Notes: generated from the letters alone by a model not told the origin. Counted from the first letter of the stretch, positions 8,380-17,375 are shown. The stretch is DNA of 62,816 nucleotides from an uncultured Pseudomonadota bacterium (GCA_903862885.1 CAIOZU010000046.1:1-62816), one strand, 5' to 3'. A program made the numbers and translations.

Positions 8380-8696
8380 TAGGCTTCCGGCGGCAAGTGG
8401 ATCACAAGACCCGTCAAGTCGTCAGTGATGCGGATCTGGCAACCCAGTCGACTGTTCGGACGACGCCCCTCTATATTTTCCAACATCGCCCGCTCCTCAT
8501 GACTCGGTGGCGGCAGCCGATCAACCCATGCTGCATCGATGTAGCAGTGACAAGTCCCGCAAGAGAGCATCCCACCGCACATCCCTTCCATGCCGGGAAG
8601 GGAGTTGATCACCGCGCCCTCCATGACGGATTCATGATAATCCGCCGAGATGTCATGCGGGACACCAGTGGCCTCTACGTAAGTCACCTTTGCCAT
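8379..8696 (-). CDS. 2Fe-2S ferredoxin, partner of the second P450
   Basis: This 105-residue ferredoxin has MCGGMLSCGTCHCYI and RLGCQI, giving the C-x5-C-x2-C...C cluster pattern of the putidaredoxin type. It is clearly divergent from the ferredoxin at 5790. GAGGAG lies upstream of the ATG at 8694-8696. The P450 gene ends 11 bases upstream, and the isomerase-like gene starts in its stop codon. It should pass electrons to the P450 encoded just before it. As with the other pair, no reductase is next to it. Confidence 0.9.
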   Translation of the reverse strand: MAKVTYVEATGVPHDISADYHESVMEGAVINSLPGMEGMCGGMLSCGTCHCYIDAAWVDRLPPPSHEERAMLENIEGRRPNSRLGCQIRITDDLTGLVIHLPPEA

Positions 8697-8707
8697 CGAC
8701 TCACTCC

Positions 8708-9883
8708 TCAGCGCGCGGGCACTGTAAAAGAGAGGGGAAGTAAATTGAAGCCATGGACATTCGCCGAATGCACGATGCGGGTATTCGCCTCATCCACCTC
8801 ATAGCGTCCCGTCATCTTAAAGAACTCCTCTAAGGCGATGCGCGACTCCAATCGCGCTAAGGGTGCGCCCAAGCAACTGTGCAACCCATAGCCGAATCCA
8901 ATGTGATCACGCGAGTTTCGGCTAATATCAAACACATCCGGGCGCTCATACTTTCTTTCATCGCGTCCCGCCGAACCGAACAAAACCGCCATCTTGGCGC
9001 CCGCCGGGACCACGCGACCATGCATCTCTACATCCCGCGTGGTGGTTCTGGCTTGTAACTGCACAGAAGAGTCGTAGCGCAAGGTCTCTTCGATGGCAGC
9101 ACCTATCAACGACGGATCGTCTAGCACGTCCTGCAGTACTGCTGGGTGCTTCCACAACTGATACACCGCATTACCCATCAGCTTGGTGGTCGTTTCATGA
9201 CCAGCAAAAGCCAGTAATTGCAGATAGCCCATGGTTTCTAAATGATTGATCCGTCCGCCCTGAAGACCCTCGATCAGATGACTCACGAGATCATCGCTCA
9301 AGGACAGCGTCGAACGTGTTGCGATCACATTCTCGTTGTACTTACCCAGATTAATAAGCCCCTCAATGCCGGCAGCCGTTAGGCCTTGAACACCCTCCTC
9401 GGTATGCACGGCGTCATTGGTCCACTTCATAATCCGCGCGTCGTCCTCAGGTGGATACCCAAGTAACCGGCACATGATCAGCATGGGCAGACGACCTGCA
9501 TAATCGGCAATCATGTCGATGCGACCGCTGCCACGACAGGGTGCAAGAAGCGAGCGCGCGGTGCTTCTAATCAGCTGCTCTAGTTCGGCAATTTTCGCCG
9601 GCTGAAACAGCTCACTCATCACGTGTCGAAGACGCGTGTGATGGGGTGGGTCGGTGGTCATCACGTCGGAGTAGGCGACGTCGTGACGGCCCTGGAGCTC
9701 AATGCCCTTGGCACTGGAGAACACAGAGAAGTTCTTTAAGACCGCCTTACAGTCCTCGAAGCGAGACACCGCCCAGAAGTCATACTTCTCATTGTGATAG
9801 AGCGGTGCTTCATCGCGCAACCGACGATAGATCGGATAGGGATTTTGATGCGTTGCGTAACTGTAGGGATCAAATTCAACCAT
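8708..9883 (-). CDS. Cytochrome P450 (second bacterial soluble type)
   Basis: This 391-residue P450 has the oxygen-binding motif AGHETT near residue 227, an ExxR (ETLR) near 266 and the haem loop FGYGLHSCLG with Cys337. It belongs to a different branch from the P450 at 4586: the threonine motif and the haem loop differ, and the N-terminal YSYATHQNPYPIYRRLRDEA pattern is common in CYP families that hydroxylate steroids, terpenoids or fatty acyl compounds. The frame is open to 9910, but the ATG at 9881-9883 has AGGAGAGG upstream and gives the usual start. It is the first gene of the minus-strand operon and is divergent from the AraC regulator, which probably controls it. Confidence 0.93.
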   Translation of the reverse strand: MVEFDPYSYATHQNPYPIYRRLRDEAPLYHNEKYDFWAVSRFEDCKAVLKNFSVFSSAKGIELQGRHDVAYSDVMTTDPPHHTRLRHVMSELFQPAKIAELEQLIRSTARSLLAPCRGSGRIDMIADYAGRLPMLIMCRLLGYPPEDDARIMKWTNDAVHTEEGVQGLTAAGIEGLINLGKYNENVIATRSTLSLSDDLVSHLIEGLQGGRINHLETMGYLQLLAFAGHETTTKLMGNAVYQLWKHPAVLQDVLDDPSLIGAAIEETLRYDSSVQLQARTTTRDVEMHGRVVPAGAKMAVLFGSAGRDERKYERPDVFDISRNSRDHIGFGYGLHSCLGAPLARLESRIALEEFFKMTGRYEVDEANTRIVHSANVHGFNLLPLSFTVPAR

Positions 9884-10137
9884 CGGACCTCTCCTGTCCA
9901 ACCGCACCAACGGAGTAAAAGGCGGTGGCCAATCGTAGCATAAGACCGACCTCGCACCCCCCCGACCGGTTGCGAGGCAAAGCCACCGACTTTTTTAAAT
10001 GAGCCATCGTCAGCGTACGCGGCGAGCGAGCCTTGGCCGCACCGCAAGCTCAAGGGCCTATCGGGGGTCGCGGGAGGGGTCTTGAGCCCAAATCAAGGGT
10101 CATTGGCCTGTCTCGGCAACCACCCGACGCGTCCGTC

Positions 10138-10166
10138 TTGACACTCGCCGCCAAAACCCGTCTGAT
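10138..10166 (+). promoter_or_regulatory. Candidate sigma-70 promoter of the AraC regulator
   Basis: TTGACA at 10138-10143 is a perfect -35 hexamer. After a 17-base spacer comes TCTGAT at 10161-10166, which matches four of six -10 positions. It lies about 20 bases before the regulator start, in the 300-base region between this gene and the divergent P450 operon. Confidence 0.35.
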
Positions 10167-10185
10167 TCAGGGTCTGATCAGGTGA

Positions 10186-11046
10186 GTGCTGGATATGATG
10201 CACGGTCCTTGGAGCGTATCGGCGGAACTCAAAGCGGCGGATGTGACCGTCCAGCTGAGGGGCTACCATTGGCCAAACCCCAACGAAGTCGTCGTCTGTG
10301 AAGAGCCCACTATCCTTGGACTGAACCTCGGACCGCACCCGGTGGTTGGCGTAGCCCGCTACTGCGTACCGGACCTCACCCACGCTTTTGCGAAACTGGG
10401 CACACTGACATTCATGCCCGCCGGTATCCCCCTGCACACCCGCGGCAATGGTGGAGAACATCGGATCGCTGCCATCTGCTTCGATCCCCAAAGATTTGAA
10501 ACGATCAGCGGGGTACGTGAATGGGACACGAAGCGCCTCGAGCGCTGTATCGACATGCGCGCCCCTGCCGTTGAGCAAAGCGCGCGCCGGTTGGCTCGGG
10601 AAGCTGAGGTACCAGGCTTTGCCAGCGCTTTAATGACCGAGTGTCTCGGACTGTCGCTGATGATCGACATCGCACGCCACCTTCACCCTCGAGAAGTCAT
10701 CGACTCCACCCGCCATCCTCTCTCCAAACAACAACTCGCCACCATCCGCGACCTTCTTGAAGAACCCGATCGTGCAGCGCCAAGGCTCGCTGAGATCGCT
10801 GGCGCCTGTCACATGGGCGTGCGCACCCTGACGCGTGCTTTCCGGCACACGATGGGGATCTCGATCGGCCAGTACGCTGCAGAGATTCGAGTCGCGCGGG
10901 CGCGGGTATTACTGACGAGCACTGATCTGCCCTTAACAACGATCTCTTGGCGTTTAGGTTTTTCGCGCCCCGCGGCTTTCAGCACCGCTTTCCGACGCGT
11001 CACTGGCACCAGCCCGAAGCGCTATCGACTCGATAGCCGCAACTAA
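10186..11046 (+). CDS. AraC-family transcriptional regulator
   Basis: The 286-residue protein ends in a typical AraC/XylS double helix-turn-helix: RLAEIAGACHMGVRTLTRAF for the first helix pair and PLTTISWRLGFSRPAAFSTA, then FRRVTGTSPKRYR. The N-terminal 170 residues form the effector-binding part but show no recognisable domain. The start is probably the GTG at 10186 (AGGTGA nearby) or the ATGs at 10195 and 10198. It is divergent from the P450-ferredoxin-isomerase operon and is probably its activator, responding to the substrate or an intermediate. That assignment rests on position only. Confidence 0.9.
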   Translation: MLDMMHGPWSVSAELKAADVTVQLRGYHWPNPNEVVVCEEPTILGLNLGPHPVVGVARYCVPDLTHAFAKLGTLTFMPAGIPLHTRGNGGEHRIAAICFDPQRFETISGVREWDTKRLERCIDMRAPAVEQSARRLAREAEVPGFASALMTECLGLSLMIDIARHLHPREVIDSTRHPLSKQQLATIRDLLEEPDRAAPRLAEIAGACHMGVRTLTRAFRHTMGISIGQYAAEIRVARARVLLTSTDLPLTTISWRLGFSRPAAFSTAFRRVTGTSPKRYRLDSRN

Positions 11047-11370
11047 ATCCTCGTCTTCGCCGCGGCGCCTCCTCAGTGAGGCTATGCGCAGCCAACCAGC
11101 CACTGCGGCCAGGGGTCCAGCGTACACGGGGCGCGCGCTCCGCCTCCCGTCTCCCCCGCTCACACACAAAGCACAGCCAAAGGAGCCGAGCGCCTTCGCG
11201 TCGAGTCGTTGACGCACCCGACACATAGCCTGAAGCAACCACGCTTACCCTACCTGGCCAATCGCTTATTAACTCTGGCCAACGCAACACCGAGCGACTC
11301 GCACCGATTGAAACGCGCATCCACTCAGTGCTAGATTGACCCAGTCCGCACACTCAGACGGGGAAGCACC
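11047..11370. other. Intergenic region between the AraC regulator and the dehydrogenase
   Basis: These 324 bases hold no convincing gene on either strand. Long antisense frames are low-complexity Arg/Ser-rich shadows. The promoter of the alcohol dehydrogenase should lie near 11310-11360. I see no strong hairpin with a T-run. Confidence 0.4.
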
Positions 11371-12399
11371 ATGTCATCTGCCAACGCCCGCACCCGCCAC
11401 ACGCTCTTTGTTTCAGCGGTTGATCAACTGGTCGTTAAAGAGCGCGCCCTACCTGCGCTTGGCCGTCTGGACGTGTTGATACGCGTCGAAGCCTGTGGCA
11501 TCTGCGGTAGCGATCTTGGCTATCTCGCTGCCGGTGGATTACCGATGACCCGCAATCAACCCTTGGCCATCGGACATGAGTTGGCCGGTATCGTGGAAGC
11601 CGTCGGACCCGATGTCATCGGCATCACACCCGGCGTACGCGTCGTCGTCAATCCCGATGTCAACGGGATTGGCGCAGGCGCCCCTGAAGCGGGGTTCTCT
11701 GACTGGCTGGTCATTCCCAACGCACAGCTTGGACACAATCTCTTACTCGTACCGCATCAGCTTAGCCCAGAGATTGCTGCCTTGACTGAGCCACTCGCCG
11801 TGGGTCTGCATGGAGTCAATCAAGCGCGTATTTCTGCCAGCAGTCAGGTGGTCGTGTTTGGCGTCGGCATGATCGGACTGGGCGCGGTGATCGGGCTCAA
11901 ACGGCGCGGTGTCAAACACATCCTAGCGGTTGATCTAAATGACACGCGCCTCGCCTTGGCACGACGCTATGGGGCGCACGCCACCATCAATCCCGCCCGC
12001 GATGATCTGACGAGTCTTCTTGGCAAAGAACACGGCGTGGGCGAGCGCTATGGATGGCCGGTGGTGGGCACGGATGCTTTTATCGACACGGCCGGATCAG
12101 CCACCCTTCTGCAGAACGCACTGGGTGTAGCAAAAGCACGCGCCCGGGTGGTCATTATCGCGATTCACCAAAAGCCAGTGGCTCTCGACTTGCTCATGCT
12201 GATGGGCAAGGAACTTGAGATTATCGGCTCTTGTTCCTACCCGCAGGAAGAACTCACTGAGGTGCTCAATGCGCTCGCTGCGGGTGAGTTTGATCCCTCT
12301 GCCTTGATCACTCACCGCTTTCCGTTTTCTCAAGTCACCGACGCGTTCGATTGTGCCCGCGCCGGTGGAGATGCCATCAAGGTGATGGTCACTTTTTAA
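11371..12399 (+). CDS. Zinc-dependent alcohol dehydrogenase (MDR superfamily)
   Basis: The 342-residue protein has the medium-chain dehydrogenase layout: catalytic zinc ligands Cys45 (CGICGSD), His69-Glu70 (IGHELAG) and Glu140 (LTEPLAV), then a Rossmann domain with VFGVGMIGLGAV and an acidic VDLND that favours NAD(H). The stretch 93-115, where relatives carry a four-cysteine structural zinc lobe, has no cysteine, so that site is missing. The closest known relatives are butanediol, sorbitol or threonine dehydrogenases, but the substrate is not determined. A GGGGAAG ribosome site precedes the ATG. Its position after the AraC gene suggests oxidation of an alcohol or diol from the P450 pathway. 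Confidence 0.85.
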   Translation: MSSANARTRHTLFVSAVDQLVVKERALPALGRLDVLIRVEACGICGSDLGYLAAGGLPMTRNQPLAIGHELAGIVEAVGPDVIGITPGVRVVVNPDVNGIGAGAPEAGFSDWLVIPNAQLGHNLLLVPHQLSPEIAALTEPLAVGLHGVNQARISASSQVVVFGVGMIGLGAVIGLKRRGVKHILAVDLNDTRLALARRYGAHATINPARDDLTSLLGKEHGVGERYGWPVVGTDAFIDTAGSATLLQNALGVAKARARVVIIAIHQKPVALDLLMLMGKELEIIGSCSYPQEELTEVLNALAAGEFDPSALITHRFPFSQVTDAFDCARAGGDAIKVMVTF

Positions 12400-12418
12400 A
12401 GAAAAAAACCGCGCGATA

Positions 12419-12450
12419 CGCCCCCTCAGGGGCGCTCCGTGCGTAGCGCC
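12419..12450 (-). terminator. Candidate terminator between convergent genes
   Basis: Two overlapping hairpins lie here: CGCCCC/GGGGCG at 12419-12434 with a four-base loop, and GGCGCC-type arms at 12431-12436 and 12445-12450. On the minus strand the first is followed by about ten bases and then a run of seven T. The distance to the T-run is longer than usual, so the call is tentative. Confidence 0.4.
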
Positions 12451-13806
12451 TTACCCGGCAAAGTCATCCAACAGCAAGAAGCCCGTCGGTGCGATGCCAC
12501 CCACTGCATCGGTCACGACTACGGTGTAGATCCCAAAGGCATCGACGGTCAAGGTCACAGGACCGGCGATGACCGTCTTGGTGCCTGGCGCGGTCAGGGT
12601 TAAATCATAAGAGCCGGCAGCGATCTCCTGAAACGCACTAAACCCCTGGAATGGCACATTGGCGAACCAAGGCGTACCCGTGGCCACACCCGCTGCTGGG
12701 GCAGTCAGATACAGATCAACGGACCCACTGCTCAGTGACCCGTGCACAATACGAAGCTTCGCCGCCGTGGCGAGCCGTCGTCGGTTATCCCACGTCGATT
12801 CAGTGACAAAACTGGTCAGACTACCTAAGGCGTACACGGTCCGCTCCTGACCGGCCCATAAGGTGAGCGCTTGAGTGCCGAGTGCGGCAACCCCGGCCGT
12901 TGGCACAAACGAAAAACTATAATCGCCAGGTACCACGGGCAAGTAAGGGGTCGCTTGGGAAAAACCGAGACCGTTGACGATCGGCGTCGTCACCGCCGCA
13001 AGGGTCGCCGTGATGTTCATGGCAGGCACATTCCCCGCAGCATGAACAAATCGCACCTGCGCCGGGGTGTTGACGTCATACACAAGCCCGTTATTACCCC
13101 ACGCATCGACCGCCGCTAACACGATGGGCGATGCGCCTGGCCCTGTGTTTTGCACGGCCGTGATCACTAAGTCCGTGCCGCCCACCAAGGAGATGGTTCC
13201 TGAATCAAAGAGCACCGGTGAGGTGACACCAGCCGGTGTCACGCGGATTTGATAAGAGCCTGAGGGCACATCGAGCGGGCCGATCGCCGCTTGATAGGCC
13301 ACCGACCCACCGCCCAAAGGCTGGCTGGTCGTTAAATCAGCGCCGGGGGCGGTGACGTACACAGACACCGCGGGCGCCTCAGGCGCCGCATGCAGAATCT
13401 GCACCCGCGTGGCGGTCGATGCCACCACCGACAAGGGATGCGGGAAAATATGCGAACTGATATTCGCTGTCACGCCCTCAATCGCAATCACGAAGTCATT
13501 GTCGGCCAGAAAATCAACCGTCTGAGGCCCTAGGACCACAACAGGGCCTGCCGGTGTATTGGCCTGAACCGTGACGGTGTGGGAGCCCGCAGGCAGTGTC
13601 GCCTCGCCTAAGCCATCACCGTAGTTAAGGCAACTGCACCACACTTGGCCGTCAATCAAAACGGTCACCCGCGGCGCATCAGGTGAGGCATGCACCACTT
13701 GAAATCGGGCGGTGGGTGCGGCCGGCGTATCCGAATGATGACTAGAGGAACACGCAGCGAGCAGCAACAGCATGCCCGACACCATCCATCGACCTAACAT
13801 AGACAT
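12451..13806 (-). CDS. DUF4397-domain lipoprotein
   Basis: The 451-residue product has a signal peptide ending in LLLAACSSS, a clear lipobox, so it is a lipoprotein. The mature protein is built from repeated modules starting FQVVHASPDAPRVTVLIDG, VQILHAAPEAPAVSVYV, VRFVHAAGNVPAMNI and LRIVHGSLSSGSVDLYL, which is the DUF4397 pattern of beta-sandwich repeats found in cell-surface proteins. No catalytic motif is visible. The frame is open to 13905, but the signal peptide starts at the ATG at 13804-13806, with AAGGGG upstream. It stands alone between convergent and distant neighbours. A role in surface structure or adhesion is inference. Confidence 0.85.
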   Translation of the reverse strand: MSMLGRWMVSGMLLLLAACSSSHHSDTPAAPTARFQVVHASPDAPRVTVLIDGQVWCSCLNYGDGLGEATLPAGSHTVTVQANTPAGPVVVLGPQTVDFLADNDFVIAIEGVTANISSHIFPHPLSVVASTATRVQILHAAPEAPAVSVYVTAPGADLTTSQPLGGGSVAYQAAIGPLDVPSGSYQIRVTPAGVTSPVLFDSGTISLVGGTDLVITAVQNTGPGASPIVLAAVDAWGNNGLVYDVNTPAQVRFVHAAGNVPAMNITATLAAVTTPIVNGLGFSQATPYLPVVPGDYSFSFVPTAGVAALGTQALTLWAGQERTVYALGSLTSFVTESTWDNRRRLATAAKLRIVHGSLSSGSVDLYLTAPAAGVATGTPWFANVPFQGFSAFQEIAAGSYDLTLTAPGTKTVIAGPVTLTVDAFGIYTVVVTDAVGGIAPTGFLLLDDFAG

Positions 13807-13966
13807 GACGGGCCCCTTAAATACGGCGATAGTGCACAGAGCAAAATCATAAACCAGCCCACGCGGCGGCGACGTCGCCGACCCAAAAACCGCAAACTCG
13901 CCCACACATTTTTAATGAGCGCTTGACCCATCCCTCGCCCCCCGGCGCGAGGCCGACCACCGAGCC

Positions 13967-15487
13967 TTATGAGGCACGCACCGCGTCTCTGTCCTTAAAC
14001 GGCGGTGCGTGCGTGCAACTGCCCACCGGCCGCGGGCAGCCATTGCGACGCGGACAAATGATACTGGCCCGATGACCAACCGCCTCGCCTACCCAATGGA
14101 TATTCAGCACCTGCGACACCGCCCGAATCGCTTGAACCGCCTTGGGTGGAATCTCCCCGTCCCCACTCCCGAGACACGATTGCTCCACCGCGTGAGCAAT
14201 CTCCTCGCCATCAAAACCCTGCGCCTCTAATGCCGGCACCAGATCAACGCCCACCGACAGGACGTGCATCGCATCACTGGCATCTTGTGTTTGCATCGAG
14301 TGGCAGCAGTACAAACGCGAGCGATTCCCATCGTGCATAACGGAGACCTGAGACCGCGGTGTCTGCGCACTGGGATGCGCAGACACCTCCTCATGCAATA
14401 AGCGAAAGACCGCCCACTGCGGACAGGGATCAGAGACTAAAGTCATGTTACCCCAAGGCAGTGGAATACCATTGCCACGGTAGACCGCACGCAGATAGCC
14501 GGGCGGATAGGCGTCAAAGTAGTGCCAATGCCGATAAGGCGACACCGCCGTCATCCGCCGCATCACCACCGCCGCGGTGACACCGAGCTTATGACAGGCC
14601 AACACGCTGTGCGCCTCGCGGCTCAAAAACCGTCGAAACGGCACCCGCGGACACAGCAAAGCCCCGGCAAACACGCTGCATTCAAAGTCACGCCACGCGT
14701 ACAGAACATCCTGCTTTCCCATACCGCCGGCCACGACCACTTCAGGCCCGTCACTCGAACCATGCGCGGTGTGCGCGGAGATCAAGCCATCCCCATCATG
14801 CAATATCTTATGACCCGCAAAGAAGGCCAACTCGTACTTCAGGCGCTCTTCTTGGTGACGCAAGCGCTCATTAATCACAATCGTATGAGGTGGCTCAAAG
14901 CGTGAACGCACCAATGCATCGGTACGGCCATTTAACTCGCCGGTAAACCAGCGGATCTGCAGACCCAGTTTTTTGACAATGTCGAGCAGTCGGGCGGACG
15001 ACAGCGGCATCTCACGCTGGCCTAATTGTTCAGCGGCACGCTCGATATCCGGAAAGTCGTTTTGGTGTGTCTCCTGCCATACGCGAATCAGCAGCTGGGC
15101 AAACTGACGGCCACTGGTGCCGGTTTGACCCAATAATTCCGGGAGCGCATTACGCAAAAGCTCGTGCGAGAACAAAAACGCGGGTTCTAAGGGCATGGCC
15201 TCCAACCCCCCCCGATCAGCTCGCGCGATCACCGGCTCCAAGGGTTCGTTGTCATCCAAAAACCAACGGACCTCCTTGCTGAACACCCCGGCTAACAACT
15301 CCAACATCGCCATCGCCGGCACCCGTCGGCCGTTCTCTACCATGCTGAGGTAGGACACCGACGGCGCGCGCGCCGCATCCACCTGCACACAGCGCGCGGA
15401 GAGCTCCTCCAAGGTCAAGCCATTGCGCTTGCGAAGCGTCTTAAGCTTCGCGCCTAAAAAGTGACCTTGGCGGATGAGACTGACCAT
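13967..15487 (-). CDS. XRE-family ScfR/RamB-type regulator (short-chain fatty acyl regulator)
   Basis: The 506-residue protein starts with an XRE helix-turn-helix (LKTLRKRNGLTLEELSARC, then SYLSMVENGRRVP), continues with an IrrE/ImmA-like middle section and ends in the DUF2083 region with the CPRRNGC motif near residue 480. This is the layout of RamB, PccR and MccR regulators, which sense short-chain acyl-CoA and control glyoxylate, methylcitrate or propionyl-CoA genes. It is divergent from aceK-aceA, so regulation of the glyoxylate shunt is the natural inference. No good ribosome site precedes the ATG, so the transcript may be leaderless. The direct repeats at 15490-15523 directly upstream may be its operator. 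Confidence 0.88.
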   Translation of the reverse strand: MVSLIRQGHFLGAKLKTLRKRNGLTLEELSARCVQVDAARAPSVSYLSMVENGRRVPAMAMLELLAGVFSKEVRWFLDDNEPLEPVIARADRGGLEAMPLEPAFLFSHELLRNALPELLGQTGTSGRQFAQLLIRVWQETHQNDFPDIERAAEQLGQREMPLSSARLLDIVKKLGLQIRWFTGELNGRTDALVRSRFEPPHTIVINERLRHQEERLKYELAFFAGHKILHDGDGLISAHTAHGSSDGPEVVVAGGMGKQDVLYAWRDFECSVFAGALLCPRVPFRRFLSREAHSVLACHKLGVTAAVVMRRMTAVSPYRHWHYFDAYPPGYLRAVYRGNGIPLPWGNMTLVSDPCPQWAVFRLLHEEVSAHPSAQTPRSQVSVMHDGNRSRLYCCHSMQTQDASDAMHVLSVGVDLVPALEAQGFDGEEIAHAVEQSCLGSGDGEIPPKAVQAIRAVSQVLNIHWVGEAVGHRASIICPRRNGCPRPVGSCTHAPPFKDRDAVRAS

Positions 15488-15489
15488 TT

Positions 15490-15523
15490 TGTGAAGTTTA
15501 CAGTGTGAAATTTCGATTGTGAA
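15490..15523. promoter_or_regulatory. Three TGTGAA direct repeats with 14-bp period, candidate operator
   Basis: TGTGAA occurs at 15490-15495, 15504-15509 and 15518-15523, so the copies start exactly 14 bases apart. The array is AT-rich and lies in the gap between the start of the ScfR-type regulator and aceK. RamB/PccR-type regulators are known to bind TTTGCAAA-like direct repeats, and this spacing would place the copies on nearly the same face of the helix only loosely. Binding by the adjacent regulator is inference. Confidence 0.45.
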
Positions 15524-15644
15524 AATATTTAGTGCAATCCCCTAAGATCAGCCCACGGCTGTCCGGTAATCCGCGATTAAGCTATTGTTTTTATTAGTTA
15601 TATTAGTATTTTATCCCTTCGCTGCTTACGCCCCTAGTCACGCT

Positions 15645-17375
15645 ATGCGCACTGAACTGCCGACCGCACCGCCCCAGGCCGATACCCCTCGCCCCCTGCG
15701 AGCGGCGATGCTCATCGCCCATCACTTTGTGGTCTACAACGCCGCCTTCCGGCGTCTGACCGAGCGGGCCGCCCAGTCCTTCATCGATTGCCGTTGGTTA
15801 GAGGCCAGCGCCGATGCCATGGCAAGAATCGAACTCTACGAGCAGCACGTCGCCTACTGCGTACACGCCATCACGCCGGACTTGGCCGAGGCACGAACGG
15901 ACATACGCACCTGGGACCTCATTAAAAAAGCCTACGACCAGCATATCCGCCGCTCGCCTGACAGCGATCTGTTCCGAACATTCTTTAACTCGGTGACTCG
16001 CGACCTCTTCTCCACGGTGGGGGTCAATGCCGATGTCGAATTCTGCACACCCAGCAGCACGCACGGCTCAGGCTCCGTCCCCATGTGCATCTATCCCATT
16101 GGGGGAGCGCTGCAAGGTGCGATCGAAGCGATTCTCAGTCACCTAAGCTTTATCACGACACCCGCGGTGAGATCAGCGGCTGTTCAACAGATCACACTGA
16201 GCATTGGCCGACACTTTCATACTCGCCTGCAAAGTGCCGGACCCGAATGCATCGAAATCATTGACGCCATTTTTTACCGAGGACAGCGTGCCAGCCTCGT
16301 CGGACGTCTGGTGAGTGACAGCACGATCACGCCGCTGGTCATCGAATTTTCAAACTCCGCCCGCGGCATCCGCGTTGAAAACGTCCTGCTGATGCGCCAC
16401 GAAATCGGCCGATTTTTTGGCTTTACGCGCTCTTATTTTCAGGTCGACTTACCGGTCGTGGGGGCTGCGGTTACCCTGTTGCGCTCCTTCATGCCACACA
16501 AGGCAACCGACGAGCTCTACACCGTGCTCGGCCGCGCCAAACAAGGAAAAACCGAGCGTTATTTCACTCTACGCCGTCATCTCTCCCTGTCCATTGACAC
16601 CTTTGTCCATGCACCCGGCCAGCGCGGACTGGTCATGATGGTATTTACCTTACCGTCCCATGATTTGGTGTTTAAAATTATTCGCGATCGCTTTGGGCCA
16701 CCCAAAAACACCTCGCGTGCCGAAGTCATGGCGTGCTACGAATGGGTCTTCCGCCACGAACGCGCCGATCGATTGGTCGATGCTCAGGAATTCCGGCAAC
16801 TGCGCCTACCGGTATCGCGATTCATGCCCTCGCTACTGGAGGAATTGCTCACCGAGGGGAGCGAGACCTGCGTCTTAGATGGTCAAGATCTCATTATCAA
16901 GAGCTGTTACATCGAGCGTCGTCTACGACCCCTTGACGTGTTTCTTCGTGAAGCAGACCCTGCGGCCAGCGAAGCCGCCATCATTGACTACGGTAATGCC
17001 CTGCGTGATTTAGCGGCCAATAATATTTTTCCAGGCGACTTACTGCTGAAGAACTTTGGCGTCACCAAAAGTGGCCGCGTCATCTTTTACGACTATGACG
17101 AATTGTGCGAGGTCACAGACTGCCATTTCCGTGATCCACCGAGTGCCCAATCGGATGAAGAGGACTTAAGCGCAGACCCTTGGTATTACGTTGGCCCGCG
17201 CGATGTCTTTCCGGCGCAATGGCTGCCTTTCCTCGGCATGTCAGACACCCTAAAAGAGGTGTTTCTGCAGCACCACGCAGAGGTGTTAACCGCGCAATGG
17301 TGGCGAGAGCGGCAAAGTGCCGCGGCCAAGATCAGCCCACCCGCCGCACCGGCGCTTGCCACGGCAACCCTATGA
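15645..17375 (+). CDS. aceK: Isocitrate dehydrogenase kinase/phosphatase
   Basis: The 576-residue protein is a full-length AceK, which phosphorylates isocitrate dehydrogenase to divert isocitrate into the glyoxylate shunt and reverses this when needed. Recognisable parts are the N-terminal regulatory region with YNAAFRRLTERA, the ATP-site region around VFTLPSHDLVFKIIRDRFG with PPKN after it, and the conserved ERRLRPLDVFL and PGDLLLKNFGVT segments. The frame extends to a TTG at 15585, but that extension encodes a chance hydrophobic stretch. The ATG at 15645 gives the usual start. It precedes aceA by 80 bases, whereas in enterobacteria aceK follows aceA. Confidence 0.95.
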   Translation: MRTELPTAPPQADTPRPLRAAMLIAHHFVVYNAAFRRLTERAAQSFIDCRWLEASADAMARIELYEQHVAYCVHAITPDLAEARTDIRTWDLIKKAYDQHIRRSPDSDLFRTFFNSVTRDLFSTVGVNADVEFCTPSSTHGSGSVPMCIYPIGGALQGAIEAILSHLSFITTPAVRSAAVQQITLSIGRHFHTRLQSAGPECIEIIDAIFYRGQRASLVGRLVSDSTITPLVIEFSNSARGIRVENVLLMRHEIGRFFGFTRSYFQVDLPVVGAAVTLLRSFMPHKATDELYTVLGRAKQGKTERYFTLRRHLSLSIDTFVHAPGQRGLVMMVFTLPSHDLVFKIIRDRFGPPKNTSRAEVMACYEWVFRHERADRLVDAQEFRQLRLPVSRFMPSLLEELLTEGSETCVLDGQDLIIKSCYIERRLRPLDVFLREADPAASEAAIIDYGNALRDLAANNIFPGDLLLKNFGVTKSGRVIFYDYDELCEVTDCHFRDPPSAQSDEEDLSADPWYYVGPRDVFPAQWLPFLGMSDTLKEVFLQHHAEVLTAQWWRERQSAAAKISPPAAPALATATL

